A stretch of 64,000 bases of DNA from Lota lota (Eukaryota; Chordata; Actinopteri; Gadiformes; Lotidae): assembly GCA_026745465.1 (NCBI GenBank), contig JACYXH010000091.1, positions 2,826,001 to 2,890,000 on the forward strand. Direction: 5' to 3'. Of this stretch, positions 30,759 to 43,942 are shown one piece after another; positions within the stretch are counted from its first letter, which is position 1; each line of letters opens with the position of its first letter. The position numbers and the translations under genes were made by a program. The notes beneath the pieces are model-generated. The model did no database searches. It had not been told where the DNA came from and saw nothing but the letters and a program-made list of their open reading frames with translations.

Positions 30759-33435
30759 GTCAGCACTGCACCGCAGACTGACACAGTCATGGAAGCAGAC
30801 GAGCCGTCTACATGACGCTCCAGTAGCGAGCCCACTTTAAGCATGCGCACACTGATCCCAGTAAAGCAGTGACTCGGCTTTCCCCTCGCACATTGTCTGT
30901 GTAAGAGGAGCGAGGAGGGGCAAACATAGAGCACCATTCCAGTCCAGTCGTATGATGTGCTGTTCTCCCGTGCCGACCGCAGGTGAACGACCTCCTGAGG
31001 AGGAAGGAGCAGAGCCACCTGGGAGACATCGGCGTCACGGAGGTCAACAAGAACGCAGGAGCCGTGTGGAGCTGCATGGACCAGGTCAACCAGTCTGCTG
31101 TTAACAGGTACAGGAAGCAACCCAAGCAAGATCCCATGGCCAAACCATTCAGTCCCGCAGGCAGCTGCCCATAGCATTACACGACCACCTAATACACAGC
31201 TGCAGGGCTGCTCTGTTTGTTATTACCCGCTGTACACAAAGCCCCCTTCCGATCAAAGATGTGTGGCGACCGACGAGGCGTAATGGTTTCAGAACGCTTC
31301 AGAGAAAGTTGCAGCGGTGCCAAATGGTTCCTTGCAGACTCAAGAGATTCACCATGTCAAATCGCAAAGTGAAATACATTCCCTGAAATCTTTGCCTTGC
31401 CAGCTGCCAACTCCTGGCATAAGTTAGCGTAAGCGCCCCCAGCTGTCTCCGCCGCTGCAATATCCACGTAGTCACACAAATGAATGGCTCAGTTTCAGAA
31501 CGTTATCTTGTGATCATTTTTGCAAGCAGTCGCCCGTTGCAGACTTGTAAATCTCTGATCTCACCTGGGCTTAAAGCTCCACTATGTTACGTTTCACTGC
31601 ATGTTTTTGCTTTTGTTCAAATGGGCATGTATCCAAGTTACTAAATGTCTATAGATTGAAACAATTCATTCACAGCTTCATCGACTCATGGAATCATGCT
31701 GTCTCATTCAGTCTGCTCTGTGCCGACCAATGCCAGGAAAATCACAATGGGAGGACATGACGTCAAAACTAATATTTAGTCAGACGGAAAACCAATTTTG
31801 TTTTTTGTTTGATCAGTGGCACGACAAACAACTTAGACATAACCATTAATTAACATAATACATACCGTCTCACTATTGCCTGGCTTGAAGACATAGTTGC
31901 TTCTTTGCTGGTTTTTATGGTCTCGTGCCACTCAGCCAATGCTCTCCAGCGCTAGCTCTGGACCCAGAGTGTGCAAAGTGACATAGTAACTCCTTACAGC
32001 GCAAGGCGTTACCATAAGTAAACGTGTTTCTTATACCGTAACCTTTAAACCACAATGAAAAGGGAAAATGTTTTTCTAAGTATCATCTGTTTTGCAACCT
32101 GCAAGTATACTCTTTATCTTCTATCCTCTATCGCATATATATTCAAATAAGCTGTGAGGAGGAGCTTTTTCCCTGGCTGAAAGCTTTTTTGTCATAGAAG
32201 TGAGAGAACCAAAAGGAAAACTCTGCGTGCATCAAACATCAGACATGTTTGGGTAGCATAGATGTCGGTTTTGTAAGCCAGTGATGGTTATATCATTATA
32301 TCTGTCAGCTCGCGGGACGGATCCTGCTGAGGTAACAAGAAGTTGGTCCCCATCGCTAGGGCGATGAGAACAAAGTTACCATGGAAATAACACCGTCCCT
32401 CCTTGGGAGCCGGTGGAGGAGGAACATTTGTCTTTTTGCTCGCAACTCCGGTTCAAAACGGTGCTCCACACAAAGGAGGCGACGTAGCAACAACTTAACA
32501 TCTTTCTTCATCTCTCCTCTCTCGTTCCGTCTTGTGCTGTCACTCCCTCCTCACCCCCTCCCCCTCTCCTGCCCTCTCTCCCCTGATTCATCCCTTCTCC
32601 CGTCTATCCTGGTCCCCTCCCCCCTCTTTTGCCCTTTTTGCTCCATATCAATCTCCCCCCCCCCCCCCCCCCCCCCCCCAATCCTTCACCCCCCAATCCT
32701 TCACCCCCCCCCCCCCCCCCCCCCCCCCCCTCTTCCCGCCACAGCCACGATTCCTCCTCTTCCCGCGCCTTCGACGCCTTCCCTCGGCTGGACCCCCCGC
32801 CGCCCACCGGCAGGAAGCGTCTCCCGCGCGCCCTCAAGACCACCCGGGACATGATGATCTCGTCCGACCCGGTGGTCCCAGCGCCGGAGGCCCCCGACCC
32901 TGCCCCCTCCCCTTCCCCCTCCTCCCCCTCCACCCCGTCCTCCCCCCTGACCTCCCCCGACCGGACGCCCCTGCTCAGTCAGGAGGCTGAGGTGGCGGAG
33001 GGGGGGGGGGGCAGGCCGGGTCAAGGAGACCAGAAGGAGGAGGAGGAGGAGGAGGAGGGGGAGGGGGTGGGGGTGGCGGAGAGGTGCGACCAGAAGGTGA
33101 ACTGGTTGACCAACAGGGGGCAGGAGGACCACTGGGAGGACATCCTGGAGTCGGAGGGCCGGCTCGAAGCCCAAAAGCACCAGGGGTCCCGGACCCAGAC
33201 CCAGCTCCAGCACTCGGTTCCGGACCTCATCCACAAGGACCCCCCGGGGTCCCAGGAGGAGGCCAGGCTGGCGTCCACGCCCTGCCCCGGGAAAGGGCGC
33301 TACCGGATCAGCATGGGGGAGGAGCTGCTGCTGCTGGAGAACGGCAGCGCCGTCAGCGCCCCCTGCAGGGCGACGAGCATGGAGAGGAGCCCGGACGAAG
33401 CAGAGCGCCACCCAGACCTGCTGTCGTTTGAGTAG
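30588..33435 (+). CDS. C1orf226 orthologue (uncharacterised protein)
   Basis: Coding exons 30588-30758, 30983-31107 and 32745-33435 join in phase into 328 residues. Human C1orf226 is 272 residues and also lies next to NOS1AP. Matching islands in order: MFEN at the start; RLKNAINLGKAVGAKVNDLLRRKE; GVTEVNK; DAFPRLDPPPP followed by RKRLPRALKTTRDMMISSDP; SVPDLIHKD; and the terminal HPDLLSFE. No enzymatic domain, signal peptide or membrane segment is visible. Most of the chain is low-complexity Pro, Ser and Glu sequence between short conserved motifs, suggesting a disordered scaffold. The molecular function is unknown to me. Expansion relative to human comes from Pro/Ser, Gly and Glu runs in the last exon. 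Confidence 0.88.
30983..31107 (+). CDS. C1orf226-like second coding exon
   Basis: Acceptor CAG at 30980-30982 and donor GTACAG at 31108. It is 125 nt, entering in phase 0 and leaving after two bases of a codon. It encodes VNDLLRRKEQSHLGDIGVTE, the best-conserved block of the family. Confidence 0.9.
31108..32744 (+). other. C1orf226-like intron 2
   Basis: A 1.6-kb intron without a recognised exon. The last 100 bases hold two long poly-C runs, 32655-32679 and 32704-32730, separated by a short duplicated 'aatccttcacc' segment, leading directly into the acceptor. Confidence 0.8.
32655..32730. repeat. Paired poly-C runs at a splice acceptor
   Basis: C25 (32655-32679) and C27 (32704-32730) flank two copies of a 'caatccttcacc' segment. 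The second run ends 14 bases before the exon at 32745. Confidence 0.9.
32745..33435 (+). CDS. C1orf226-like terminal coding exon
   Basis: Acceptor CAG at 32742-32744; one base completes a Ser codon, and the stop TAG is at 33433-33435. It encodes FDAFPRLDPPPPTGRKR, PRALKTTRDMMISSDP, SVPDLIHKD and the terminal HPDLLSFE. Low-complexity inserts include a Pro/Ser stretch, a Gly run from a 12-base G tract near 33000-33011 and a Glu run near 33036-33056. An indel in the G tract would shift the frame, but the conserved C-terminus is reached intact. Confidence 0.92.
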
Positions 33436-36400
33436 CTGGACCGGGACCCCAGAAGGAGGGGGGGGGGGGGGGGGGGGGGGAAACAGCACAAAGCGGTGTG
33501 TTTTTTTTATATAAATGATTATACTATTATGTTTTTAGTACACTTAAGCGGCTTTAAGGAGCAGTCAACCCACCCCGAGGTTGCTGAAATATTTATAGTC
33601 ATTTTTGAATATGTAATTTACCCTGCAGAGCGGAGGCGGAAATGGTTGCGCCCCTGCCATCCGTTATCTCTCTACCTCTCTCTCTCTCTCATTCTCAACC
33701 TCTCCGTTTCACACTATGCTCCGGGGAATATTATGTAGCCTCATCATATTATGTCTCAACCATGCAACCCTCATGTCCAAGATTTCCGTTTCATTATTGA
33801 TAAGGCATTTGCTGTTGTCGATTTAATAAGCACATTACATTTTTTTACTTGGTATTTTTAAGTCTGCACGATATGTGCATATTTATTTAGTACTGAGGGC
33901 AAGGTGTATGCACACAACACTAGGTAAGGAGAAGAAGTAGAGAATGTGTGGATATGTTTAACTTGGGTCGGCCTGGAGGCGTAGTAAGGGACACTTTGAG
34001 TTAGGTTTGCTCCCAAACATTAAAGATGAAACACATTGTGTTTATAGCATTTCTTCTCGCAGCCTCGAGAGCCACGCTGCCATTGAGATGCGATTATTCG
34101 CTGATTTGTATGTGGGGCGTCTCACACCCCACAACAGGCCCTGTCTTCGGGGAGGCCCAGTGGGTCATTGGCTACAATCAAATCAAGTCACAATGCAATC
34201 AAGCCATTCATGTGACTCCCATCTCCGGATTACATCTCCAACTCGTTTCCAGAGTGCTGGAGAACAGTGTTTTATCAGGCAGGCTGAAAGTGGATTGTCC
34301 TCGAAACGGCTAGTAGTATGGGGGGGGGGGGGGGGTTGAAGAGTTGACAAGCAGGTGACGGAGAGAGATCAAGGAGGTAGGGTTTAATTTTGGACATATT
34401 TTGGTATGACAAGACCAAAGTCTGAAAAAAGAAAGATGGTAATTTCTTAGATGGGGGCATTGTAATAAGCAATCTATATGGAAAGAGGAGCATTTTGAAT
34501 AATATGAATTTGATTATATTTTCAACAGAATATTTTATATGTGCACACACTCCTTACATACATTACTTATAATGAAATGAATACCAAAGTTAACATACTT
34601 TAATAACCGTAGCGGTCGTTTATATATTTGTATACATTTGTAAATTTGTAATGTATTCTGTTGGAAATGTGGATTTGGATCATGGTCATGTTTTATATAA
34701 TCTCAAGCTCACTACCACTGGATTCTCTGAGGTTTTGGTGGAAGCATGTTTTTCGTACTTGGCTGCTAGCTGTCGTTATAGTTAAATGAGCAATGTCTAC
34801 GTGGGTGAGGGGAAAGTCAAGCGGTTTGTCCCGTGCCCTTGTGTACCAGTAAATATTTGCTTATTTCTGCAACACTACACAAGTAGATGTACTTGTTTTC
34901 GTGGTGGGGGGAATGAGCCGGTCTAAAGGGCATTCACAATCAAGTTGTTTTCTTTATTGAGTACTTGGTAGTTTTTGAGCCTTAAGTATTTGCACCTTCA
35001 TTTCATTTATTGATCACGTTTTGCGAGACAAAGACGGCTAACTCAAAGCAAATACAAGATGAGTAACGCAAAAGAAACCAAACAGCTATAAAACTTGTTA
35101 CTCACGCAATATTAGATTTGTGGAGAGCTTGCTCCAGGATATGGCTGTCAATACAGACGTATATATTTCTGGATGGAGAGATGTTGACAGAGAATGTCAT
35201 TCATCTTAAACTAAACAAAGTGTTGAGTGTTTGTATCAGTTGACGTATAAACACACAGTGAAATGCACATACACTTTGACCCTGAAAGTAAAATCTATAA
35301 AATGGTCTTTTGTTCAAGGGATCTATATATTTTGACCAAGGTGACATATATTTGTATGGTAGCAATTTATTTTGAAGAGCATGACTAACTTTTTACTGAA
35401 TCAATAGAGACACTTGTATGACTGAACTGCAGTATTTTAACATCTGATCATACGAAGGGTGTACATTTTACAATGGATATATTATATTGTTTGTTCTTTT
35501 GTGAATAGAAAAAAATATTTTTTAACAAATGAAGGAATTTGATTTAATTTGAATTTATGTTTGTAGAATCTAGTTTCCACAATTATCTGTTTAACTTCCA
35601 TAGAATCTTTGACTTGTAATTTGACTTATTTGATTTACTATATATATATATTTTTTTGTTTGTTAATAGTTTATCACATTTCATTAGATTTGATTAATGA
35701 ATGTAGTGAATTGCTTCTCACCAGCTTATAAACACAAACACTGGATATTTTTGTGATCATTCAATTAGAATTTTTGAATATCAAATTCAATGCAAGATAT
35801 ATTTTTTACTGAAAAGTAATTTTCTGAAATCGAATAGACCTAATGGTGATAAATGTCTGTTAAGTATTTGTCCAATTCAGATGTTATTGTATTTTTTTAT
35901 ATAGTATTTCCTTGATGCTGATTTCGACAATGGGTTTGTATTAACTACTGTTAACATATAAAAAAATAATGAATGAATCTTTACACCTTATTCTGTGTGC
36001 CACGTGACTTTTTTGATTGGTTGACCACTGAAAATGGGATGATGCTTTACTGGCTTGCTTCCCCAATTCTCTTATTTCTCTAATTTCTTGTCCTTTCCAG
36101 CCATGGTGGCGTATCTTCCTGGTCCCTATTGTTGAACATTCAACCAAACCAACAGTATGTATCTCCGTGAGGCAGTGTTGTTTTGTTGGCACAGTGAGTA
36201 AACAGAATGGTATGGCAGCTCAGCTGATAGGCAAAAAACAGCCGTGTGACGGCTATGCTTGTTTACCCAATTCCTTAAAATCATCACTAAAAGACACATT
36301 CAACTAAGGCACACAGGTTTGGCAAGCGATTTGAATAATTCAAGCAACACATTTATTTATGCAGTCCCAGTTTGTCACCATTACATTCTCAAAAATGCTT

Positions 36401-37221
36401 CACAGGTTCACACAGTTTAATTAAACTGCGCCCCCAAACCTTAAGCCGTTAAATGGTCAAAGAAAAACATCGGAAAACGGAGGAAAGCTTGACAAACGAT
36501 GGATATGGTGGGGATTCCATTCCTTCTAAGCATCACGTCGCGAACTGCAATAGGGGATTTATTTTCATGTCCTGCTTTAAAAGCATCAGTGTCTCTGCGC
36601 CCGTTAAAAGTAGGCCAGTGTGTTCAATGTGACGGCTGATTCCCTGGCTGCACCCTTGTTTCTTTACTACCCAGCTTTGTTTGGATCCAAGAGACTCGTG
36701 AATGCCCTAATAAAGGGCCGTGTGTCAATGCACTGTGGGTGGCTTTAGAGACGCTTGCAACTATTGGCAAACAAATGGCAAAAAAGTGTGATAATTTGTC
36801 TGGAGGCAACCTACCAAAAGTCTTGTCTCATTGGCAGCCCTTCAAACCAGTACCCCTTGTAGTAGTCCCTAGAATGCAATACACTTTGTATGCAAACTTC
36901 ATTCCAGGGCAATGCATTAAGTTGTAGCTTCTGTGCTAAATGGAATGTGCAGGGTTTCTAATGCAATCACAGTATTTTGTATGCACAGAAAGTACACGTT
37001 GATCTGGGAATTGAGCCTGCCGGTCAGGGTTTGCCCTCATAGTGATCGTCACCAGTGTGCCAAATTAGCCACTGAGACAACTTGGTTTGAGAATGATAAG
37101 GATATGATGAATCATCCATATTCTGATTTCATACAAAATAATAAGTGGGAGCACATTCATGAGCTGAATTATTATTAACATGTATTTAATTAATTAGCAG
37201 TAAGCCCCCCTCACCCCCCTC

Positions 37222-37266
<45 letters not shown>

Positions 37267-38427
37267 TGGATGAAGAAAAGAGGAGCAGGGGATTAGTACA
37301 ATTCAGCTCAGGCAGAATACGGTGAATAGAGACGAGTGGACTTGAATGCCAAAAGGGTAAAAAATATGAATAAAACAAAACGGTTACAATGAGAAAGTGG
37401 GACCCGATCTGTATTATTCAGGTTTTTCTAGGTGCGGCGGGCCACATGAGCGAAGTACTGAGATTATGAGTGGTGAGAAAAAGAAACGAGCCTGTATCCC
37501 TTTATGTCCTATCGTAGTTCCTCTTTATGATAAATTATGTCTCATTGGCTTTTCGGCCCCAGCATTGGAACTTTGTTGCTATTCTCTGTGTTAAGCAAAT
37601 TACTACAGATACAGCCCCAGAGGAAAACTGACTTTTCACACACTGATCGCTAAAAGTGCATGTTGTTCAGTTTTCTTTCTACTCTTTCAATAACAGGTCT
37701 GTAGTGAACACAGGCTGCCCTCTGTTTCAATTATAGCAACACCTTTAATCCCTAATCACTGTGTATGCCAAGTTGGTAAACCACAATAGACCAGATCGAT
37801 AGGAGGGCCAAATCAATTAATGATGCTGCTTTGGATTAATTGGTTGCGGAAGACTCTAAAATGTCAAGCAAACATTGTCTATTGTAACAGGTGTATTGTT
37901 TCTTATTTTTCCAGAGTTGGTGCTAGTGCTTTCAGGAAGGAACATATGCACAGGAAGGAACACATTAATACCTTTTGCTGCATGACTTCATCAACCCAAG
38001 AAGGGAATTTGACTTGCAACTACGTACGATTAGATCAATCAAACGCAAAATGTACATTCAAACATTATAATGCTTGGTGCTGCTTGCTGTCCCATCTCAC
38101 AGACTGTCCCATCTCACAGACTGTTTCTCTGCAACCTCACAGAGAAAAGTTTGTCCGCCTGCCAATGCATTAGCCCCTGCCAGCTGGCTGGAGCTCTTCT
38201 CAGGCCTATTGATCCCTGTAGGATGAGGGGCTTGATAGCAAAACAACGTTCATAGCAGGTGGTTTTCAGGTGTGTGTGTTTGCATACACATTAGTCTATC
38301 CATTTCCCTCCCATATCATGGTAGACAAGGTGGTCTTCCCTGGTTCCTAGTTGGGTTTAAGCCCCTGTTCTCTACACACCTCTCCATGGAGAGCCATTGT
38401 CTCTCCACCCCTATCATCCTTTACACT

Positions 38428-38480
38428 AGCAGTCCCAAACCTTTTTGAGGCTAAGGCACACCCCGATCCCAACCAGAGAT
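38428..38480. mobile_element. hAT-like terminal fragment
   Basis: 'agcagtcccaaacctttttg' followed by 'aggctaaggcacacc' resembles the termini of hAT-type elements common in vertebrates. No matching opposite end was identified, so it is either truncated or a chance resemblance. Confidence 0.3.
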
Positions 38481-38783
38481 TCAAGGCACGCCAACTTAAA
38501 TGTGCAGTGTATGATGATGATATTATAATAGTAACCTATGTCAGGATTATGAATGATGTAATCTTGGATCCAGCAGTTCAACTATGTTACAGCACAACCT
38601 CTGGAAACACAACTGTGACTGTGAGAAACACAAGAACTGTGAGGGCTGGAGTTACGCCTTGTTTTCTGTTTTGTTGTGATATTCTACTGAAAAAAACAGA
38701 AAGCCTTCAGATTTTAAACTTTTACAGACACATTTTTACAGGTTTACTACTGCTGGCCAAGTTTTTGTTCACCAATTAATGGC

Positions 38784-39109
38784 TTAAAGGTGTAACGTGT
38801 ACAATTAGCCTACTTTATAAGCTGTCGCTACATAGCCCTCTGGGCAGCGCTAGTTCTTCATCCTCTAATGTTGGACTGAGGGGCGGACTGGACGATTATG
38901 ATGACGGCAATCGCCTCTTAAGGTACAAAGTGGCATTATGAGTCGCCACAGGCCGGTGCTAGCTGGGCTAGCAGCTAACTTCAGTAAATATATCTGTAAC
39001 ACAAAACATAGACATCTTTGACATAAAGTTAAAACTGTTATTTCTTCACATTGTGTTGTTAATTGTAGTTTTTTTTTTCATGTAATAATTGTACACGTTA
39101 CACCTTTAA
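38784..39109. mobile_element. TTAA-flanked MITE with 24-bp perfect inverted ends
   Basis: Bases 38784-38807 are the exact reverse complement of 39086-39109. Both outermost tetranucleotides are TTAA, the target-site signature of piggyBac-like transposition. The element is 326 bp including the flanks and has no open frame. Its superfamily assignment is inferred only from TTAA. Confidence 0.75.
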
Positions 39110-40463
39110 AGATCCCCGCCTCCCCGGAAACACCCCGTTCACCCAGATTTGAGCTCTTCTAAAAAGACTTTAGAAATTAATCTAAAATCGGCCTTGTGAG
39201 ACTATGGTCAGCATTTGTTGTATTGTTCAATATTTCACAGTGAAAGTTACACAACCATCTATTTCTGGACATTATTTTTTGATGCATGTCTGACTAACCC
39301 AAAAGAGAAAGAATGAGGAGGATGACGGGCATATGAGTAATATATTATTGACCCACAATGAAAAGGCTGCAGTTTCTTTTTCTTTTCCACAGCATCTAAG
39401 TCATGTCTGGCGCTCTGTCTGTCATCCAGAGCAGAGATTGCCAAAACAAGGCCTCCTTTGTGAGCAGAACAGGCTTGTGAGGTTGTGTCTCTGTTAGAAG
39501 CAGGGAGATATAATGTAGCACTGGGGAAGGGTTAAAGGCAGATTGGTTATAAAATAAATCTAATTTCAGGGGAACATTTGGACATTAGTCTCTTGGATGT
39601 AGTCTTCAAACTGGAACTGTAATGTAATGTTCCGGAAGGTAATAAAAGTTAGCTTTGCTTTCTGAAAATGCACTCATTGTAATGAAATACACCTTGATCA
39701 AAACCATAACATTTTTGTAAGCAGTGCACCAATAAAATAATCTAGAGATTTACCACTTATTGACGTGGGTCATTTTTTATCATCCTGTTTCAAGGTAACA
39801 GGAGGGGGTGTATCTTAATCAAATCCCCCCTCTCACACACTTCTGCTAGAGGAAGATCTTTGGGCAAAGTTAATTCTTCCCTTCTAAAAAAGCACCAGTG
39901 ATTCCACCTTCTGGCCAACAATGTGTTTAGTTTTAAGTGCAATGCATCTTACTATTCTAACTTTTAGGGTTGTATATTAAACCATTCTGTAAATCCTGAA
40001 AGGGTTTTGGATTAAGCTCAATATACTTTGGGGTGACAACCTCTTCATGATACTTGAAGTATTTAATCACTTACAAATAAATTGCCCCTGTTTGATGGAT
40101 CATACTTTTATTTGCACATTTGTGTTCAACCCATTCATACTAAGAATCGTTAAGCCCAGGAGGAGACCATTCTGAAAAACGACATGACCTATGGAGGGTG
40201 AAGGGAATGTTGTGCTACACTGCCTCCTGTTGAGAAGAGGGTCGAACAGCACCCTTTACAAGCCTATTTAAAATCGATCAAATCTCAAATCTTGATAGGT
40301 GCCTCTAACACAAAAACGATACATAGAGTTCTTGTCTTTATTACACAAATATATACTATACCCCTACTTTCTATCAGAGTGATCAGATGTTGAGATACAA
40401 TTCTGAATACAGAAGCTTGAAATAAACAAGTGAGACCATAAGGGGTTGGTGTAAAGTATAACT

Positions 40464-40469
40464 TTTATT
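40464..40469 (-). promoter_or_regulatory. Candidate distal poly(A) signal of uhmk1
   Basis: The plus-strand TTTATT is AATAAA on the uhmk1 strand, about 3.3 kb past the stop codon. Confidence 0.3.
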
Positions 40470-42636
40470 GTGCAATAGTAATAACCCCAACAGCATGACT
40501 GGGCATTGTTTTCACTTGGAAGGCTATACCAGTGTTGATTCACAGGAGCAGTAGTAACGGGCCAATATGAAAACATGCCTTGCACACAATTACATTTTCC
40601 ACGCTGGCAGCCAACCCCTCTGCTTTAGTTTCTTTCCATCTGGTCCACGTCCAGAACCAGGGTTGAACATATTTAAAAAAGAATAATAATAGGCTACCAT
40701 TATGAGACTTATTTCAAAGAAGCTTGCATACATCTTAGCACTTGGGACAATGTCCTCAACCAGGAAATTGTGTTTCTATTCATTATTGTTGTATAAGTTC
40801 TGGAAGATATTGTAACTAGTCACAAGCTGGCTCATTTTCCATCCAATTTGTAAATATAATCCAGCCACAATGGAGAATAAGGATTGTATTTTGACCAGAT
40901 ATAACAAGAATCTCAATTGCAAATGTTGATGAATGTTGAAAAGTGGGCACAAAATGACCACAAAATGACCACCTTGGACAGTCCAATTTCATGCCTTTTT
41001 TTGCTGTCCGACTAACATATAGGAGGGGATTAGCCAGGTTTCTTGATTGATGCAACCCATTGAGTGTTTAGTATGCAAACAAGAGGTCCTGTTGCATACA
41101 TTAAAACAGCCACAGATAATGCTTGTATTAAAACGGCAGTGTGAGAGTACCTCTTGGTCAAGTTTGTGCAACGAGTAAAACATTTGTGCTCTTCCAAAAG
41201 CATTCAGTGGAAATGTATGTCAACCAGATGGCATCACATGAACCAAGATCCTGAACCAAGTCCTGACTAAAAAAACATTGATCTTGATGCCCAACTGAAA
41301 ACTCACTTAAAATGATGTTACATGTTTAAGTAGTGGTATAATGAACAGAGCCTTTGCTCTGTGGAGCCATGTGGAGAAAAAAAAAAAAAAAACTTAAAAA
41401 ATGATGGTACTCCAACTCTTTTGCAATTCACTTTTTGCCAAACGACATTTCGCTCCATCTGTGCTTCTGGTACAAGAACATAACTTGCTATTCCCATAAA
41501 ATATGAATGACCAGGAACTGTACAACTCGCTCATATCGATTCTTTAGTTCTCATTTGAACACACACACACACACACACACACTTGGCTAGAGAAAATAAA
41601 TATAGTTTGATTCAAAAGCTTGGAGTGTGACAAAAACCTTAAATCAATTCAAGTTTTCTGTGTTACTGCAATGGTTTGTGAAGTGAAAGTAACAAAGTTG
41701 GTACAATAACAGACAAGGGAAGTAAAATACACTATTGAACTTGGCAGTTACTCCATGGCAACAAGACTGCCAGCCCTTCCCCTCAACCCAATTTCATACT
41801 TATTGACCCGGTCATTAAGTCAGCTTCTCCATCCATCTTATCTTCCGCCGTCATCAAATTATCCCGAGGTGAATATGAAAAGCCTTGCAACTGGCAAACT
41901 AAGCCGTATCAATGAGCGTATGTAGAAAGGTGACCCATAACAGAACATGGGCCGATTCGTGGCAGGCTAATCGAGGCGAGGTTTGCCTTGAATCCCAGCC
42001 CCACTGGTCGGCAGACCAGGCTCCATATTATAGAGTTTCAGTACATTATCAGTGCCTGTTTTTGCATCTGGTTAACATACCAACCCTGACACTTCCGATG
42101 CATTGGGTTGATCACATGCCAGGAACAACTATGGGACATAAGACACTTTTCAAACCCATGCACCACAGATGACTAAAGAAAATGCTACAGGCAAGTGGTT
42201 GAGCCCAAATGAAATAAACTAAAGTTCTGAACCAAATCAGGCCTTCAAACCAGAGCATCACACATACATCAATTTATGGGATGATTCCTAACCTACACGA
42301 GTCAGTTCCTTGAAAAAAAAAAGTCTGGTACATTAAGAAAAGAAAACTACAACAGAGGCTTTTTCCATTCCCCCAGTAAACACAAACGTGTTCAGTATCA
42401 CAATAGCCATCAAAGGAGGGAATCATTTTCAGAAGGGGATTTGATGCATGACTGGGCTACGAAATCCTTCCATACAAGTACAGGGTAACTACTTGCAGCA
42501 GTAGTTTTGGTTCGATAGCTGGCTTGTTGTGACACTTCACAGGGCGCTTGTGCAGCTCATTGACGGTTGCCCTGGGCGAGTGATCACTCAAAAAGAAAGA
42601 AAATAGCAGATTGAACGTAGTTGATGGAATGCATTA

Positions 42637-42642
42637 TTTATT
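42637..42642 (-). promoter_or_regulatory. Candidate proximal poly(A) signal of uhmk1
   Basis: AATAAA on the minus strand about 1.15 kb past the stop codon, the first perfect hexamer I noticed downstream. Confidence 0.3.
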
Positions 42643-43795
42643 AATGGAAAACACTCATGTTTCGTTTGAGTCGGCCACCCGCATTTTATGGTGACAATAC
42701 TCAAGGTGCCGATATTAGGATTTGTTTCTTGACAAAAAATAAACATTTTAGCCATCGTCTCTCGCGTGTGCTTCAGTAAAATCATCTGTAGGCCCTAACA
42801 ACCATCAGGAAGAGGATTATGCTCTAGAAAGGTTGACTGTTAGTGGTTATCCAAGAGACAGATAACAGAACCAAGGACAACAAGAACTCCCGTTTCTGGA
42901 CGGCATGAAATGTAATCAAACCATCCCCAGGAACATTAGCTCTAGTTTTGGGAACTTTATCAGCACGTACACACTCTAGGAGTGTTTTGATAGAAGAATA
43001 TTGCTTTGATTCTTTGGCTCAGGTTTGGTATACCAATAGGTACTGTGTCCCACAGTCAGTAAAGACCAATACGCTGTACTTAAACCATGTGGTCTGTCAT
43101 TTCATGTGACAAAAGACAAAGATTAAAGGTAAAATGCTTGAATCCACGACATAAGCGCAAGACCATACTCACTGCAAAATGCCCACTTTAAGCATAAGGC
43201 TAGAGAACGCACCAGGAGAATCGCAATCTAACAAGCAAAGACTGAGGCCAATTCAGCCCTCCAACCATAAATATTAAATTACACCAACACGTTCATACAC
43301 AAGTGCTCAACTACAGCAAACGGACACTGGCATTGACCGCAGCGCCAAGTCAACAGGCCCGACGGCCATGTTTGATACACAGGCCTGCATATACCAGTAT
43401 CATCCCATCGGGTTAAGACCAATTGCCTCTATTGATTTTCTGTCTGTCTGTGAATAACCAACATCTAAATCGTATTAACTTCAGAAACAGATAGGTGGAT
43501 CGTCACAGAAGTACGGGACGGATGACGGACGAGCCATCCCCGCCGTGTAACGCCTCTCTAGTAGGTTGCATTTGTATACAGTGTAGAGGGGCTCTAAATA
43601 TGTGGAAAGCCAAAACACAGGGAAGCTGGGAGGACCGTGTAAACTATAGTAAAAAAATAAATAAAAAGCCCATTTAACATGAAGACATCTTTGTCTGCGT
43701 TCAGTGGTGGTTCTCAGATATGCTAGGTGGTGTGGTGCGCTGTGTATTTTTCACACAATTACGGTGGAGTGGGTGACCTTTGGGTGAGCGGGCAC

Positions 43796-43942
43796 TCAGT
43801 GGCCACACTGGTAAAGGTAGCCCCTCTTGTAGGAGCTGCGCGGGTAGAAGGTGGCCACCACAAACTTGCCGTCAAAGGTGCGACCGGTGAGCATTCTCTG
43901 AGCTTCTTTGGACTCGTTGGAGTTTGTGTACTCCACAAAGAC
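43796..43942 (-). CDS. uhmk1: uhmk1 exon 9, UHM and stop
   Basis: 147 nt, 48 codons plus TGA. It encodes VFVEYTNSNESKEAQRMLTG, FDGKFVVATFYP and SYKRGYLYQ. The last three residues (CGH) differ from human (TLL). Confidence 0.95.
   Translation of the reverse strand, partial: VFVEYTNSNESKEAQRMLTGRTFDGKFVVATFYPRSSYKRGYLYQCGH

Larger units (their letters stand above)
33436..40440. other. AT-rich intergenic region with MITE and microsatellites
   Basis: No gene seen. The first part should be the C1orf226-like 3' UTR. Contents: G runs at 33458-33480 and 34321-34335, a CA array at 37228-37264, a 17-base tandem duplication near 38087-38122, a hAT-type terminus at about 38428-38480, and a TTAA-flanked MITE at 38784-39109. 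Confidence 0.7.
40441..43795 (-). other. Probable long 3' UTR of uhmk1
   Basis: This stretch downstream of the uhmk1 stop lacks exons and contains little simple repeat, only a CA run at 41561-41581. Mammalian UHMK1 has a multi-kilobase 3' UTR, so extension to a distal AATAAA at 40464-40469 (minus strand) is plausible. A proximal AATAAA lies at 42637-42642. No transcript evidence is available. Confidence 0.4.

Noticed and set aside
31565..32055. Possible TTAA-type element between 'cttaaagctccact' and 'taacctttaaacc'
   Set aside because: The two ends are not convincing reverse complements beyond a few bases.
32701..33489. 262-codon minus-strand frame
   Set aside because: Antisense of the C1orf226-like terminal exon; poly-Gly/Leu content from GC-rich codons, no family match.
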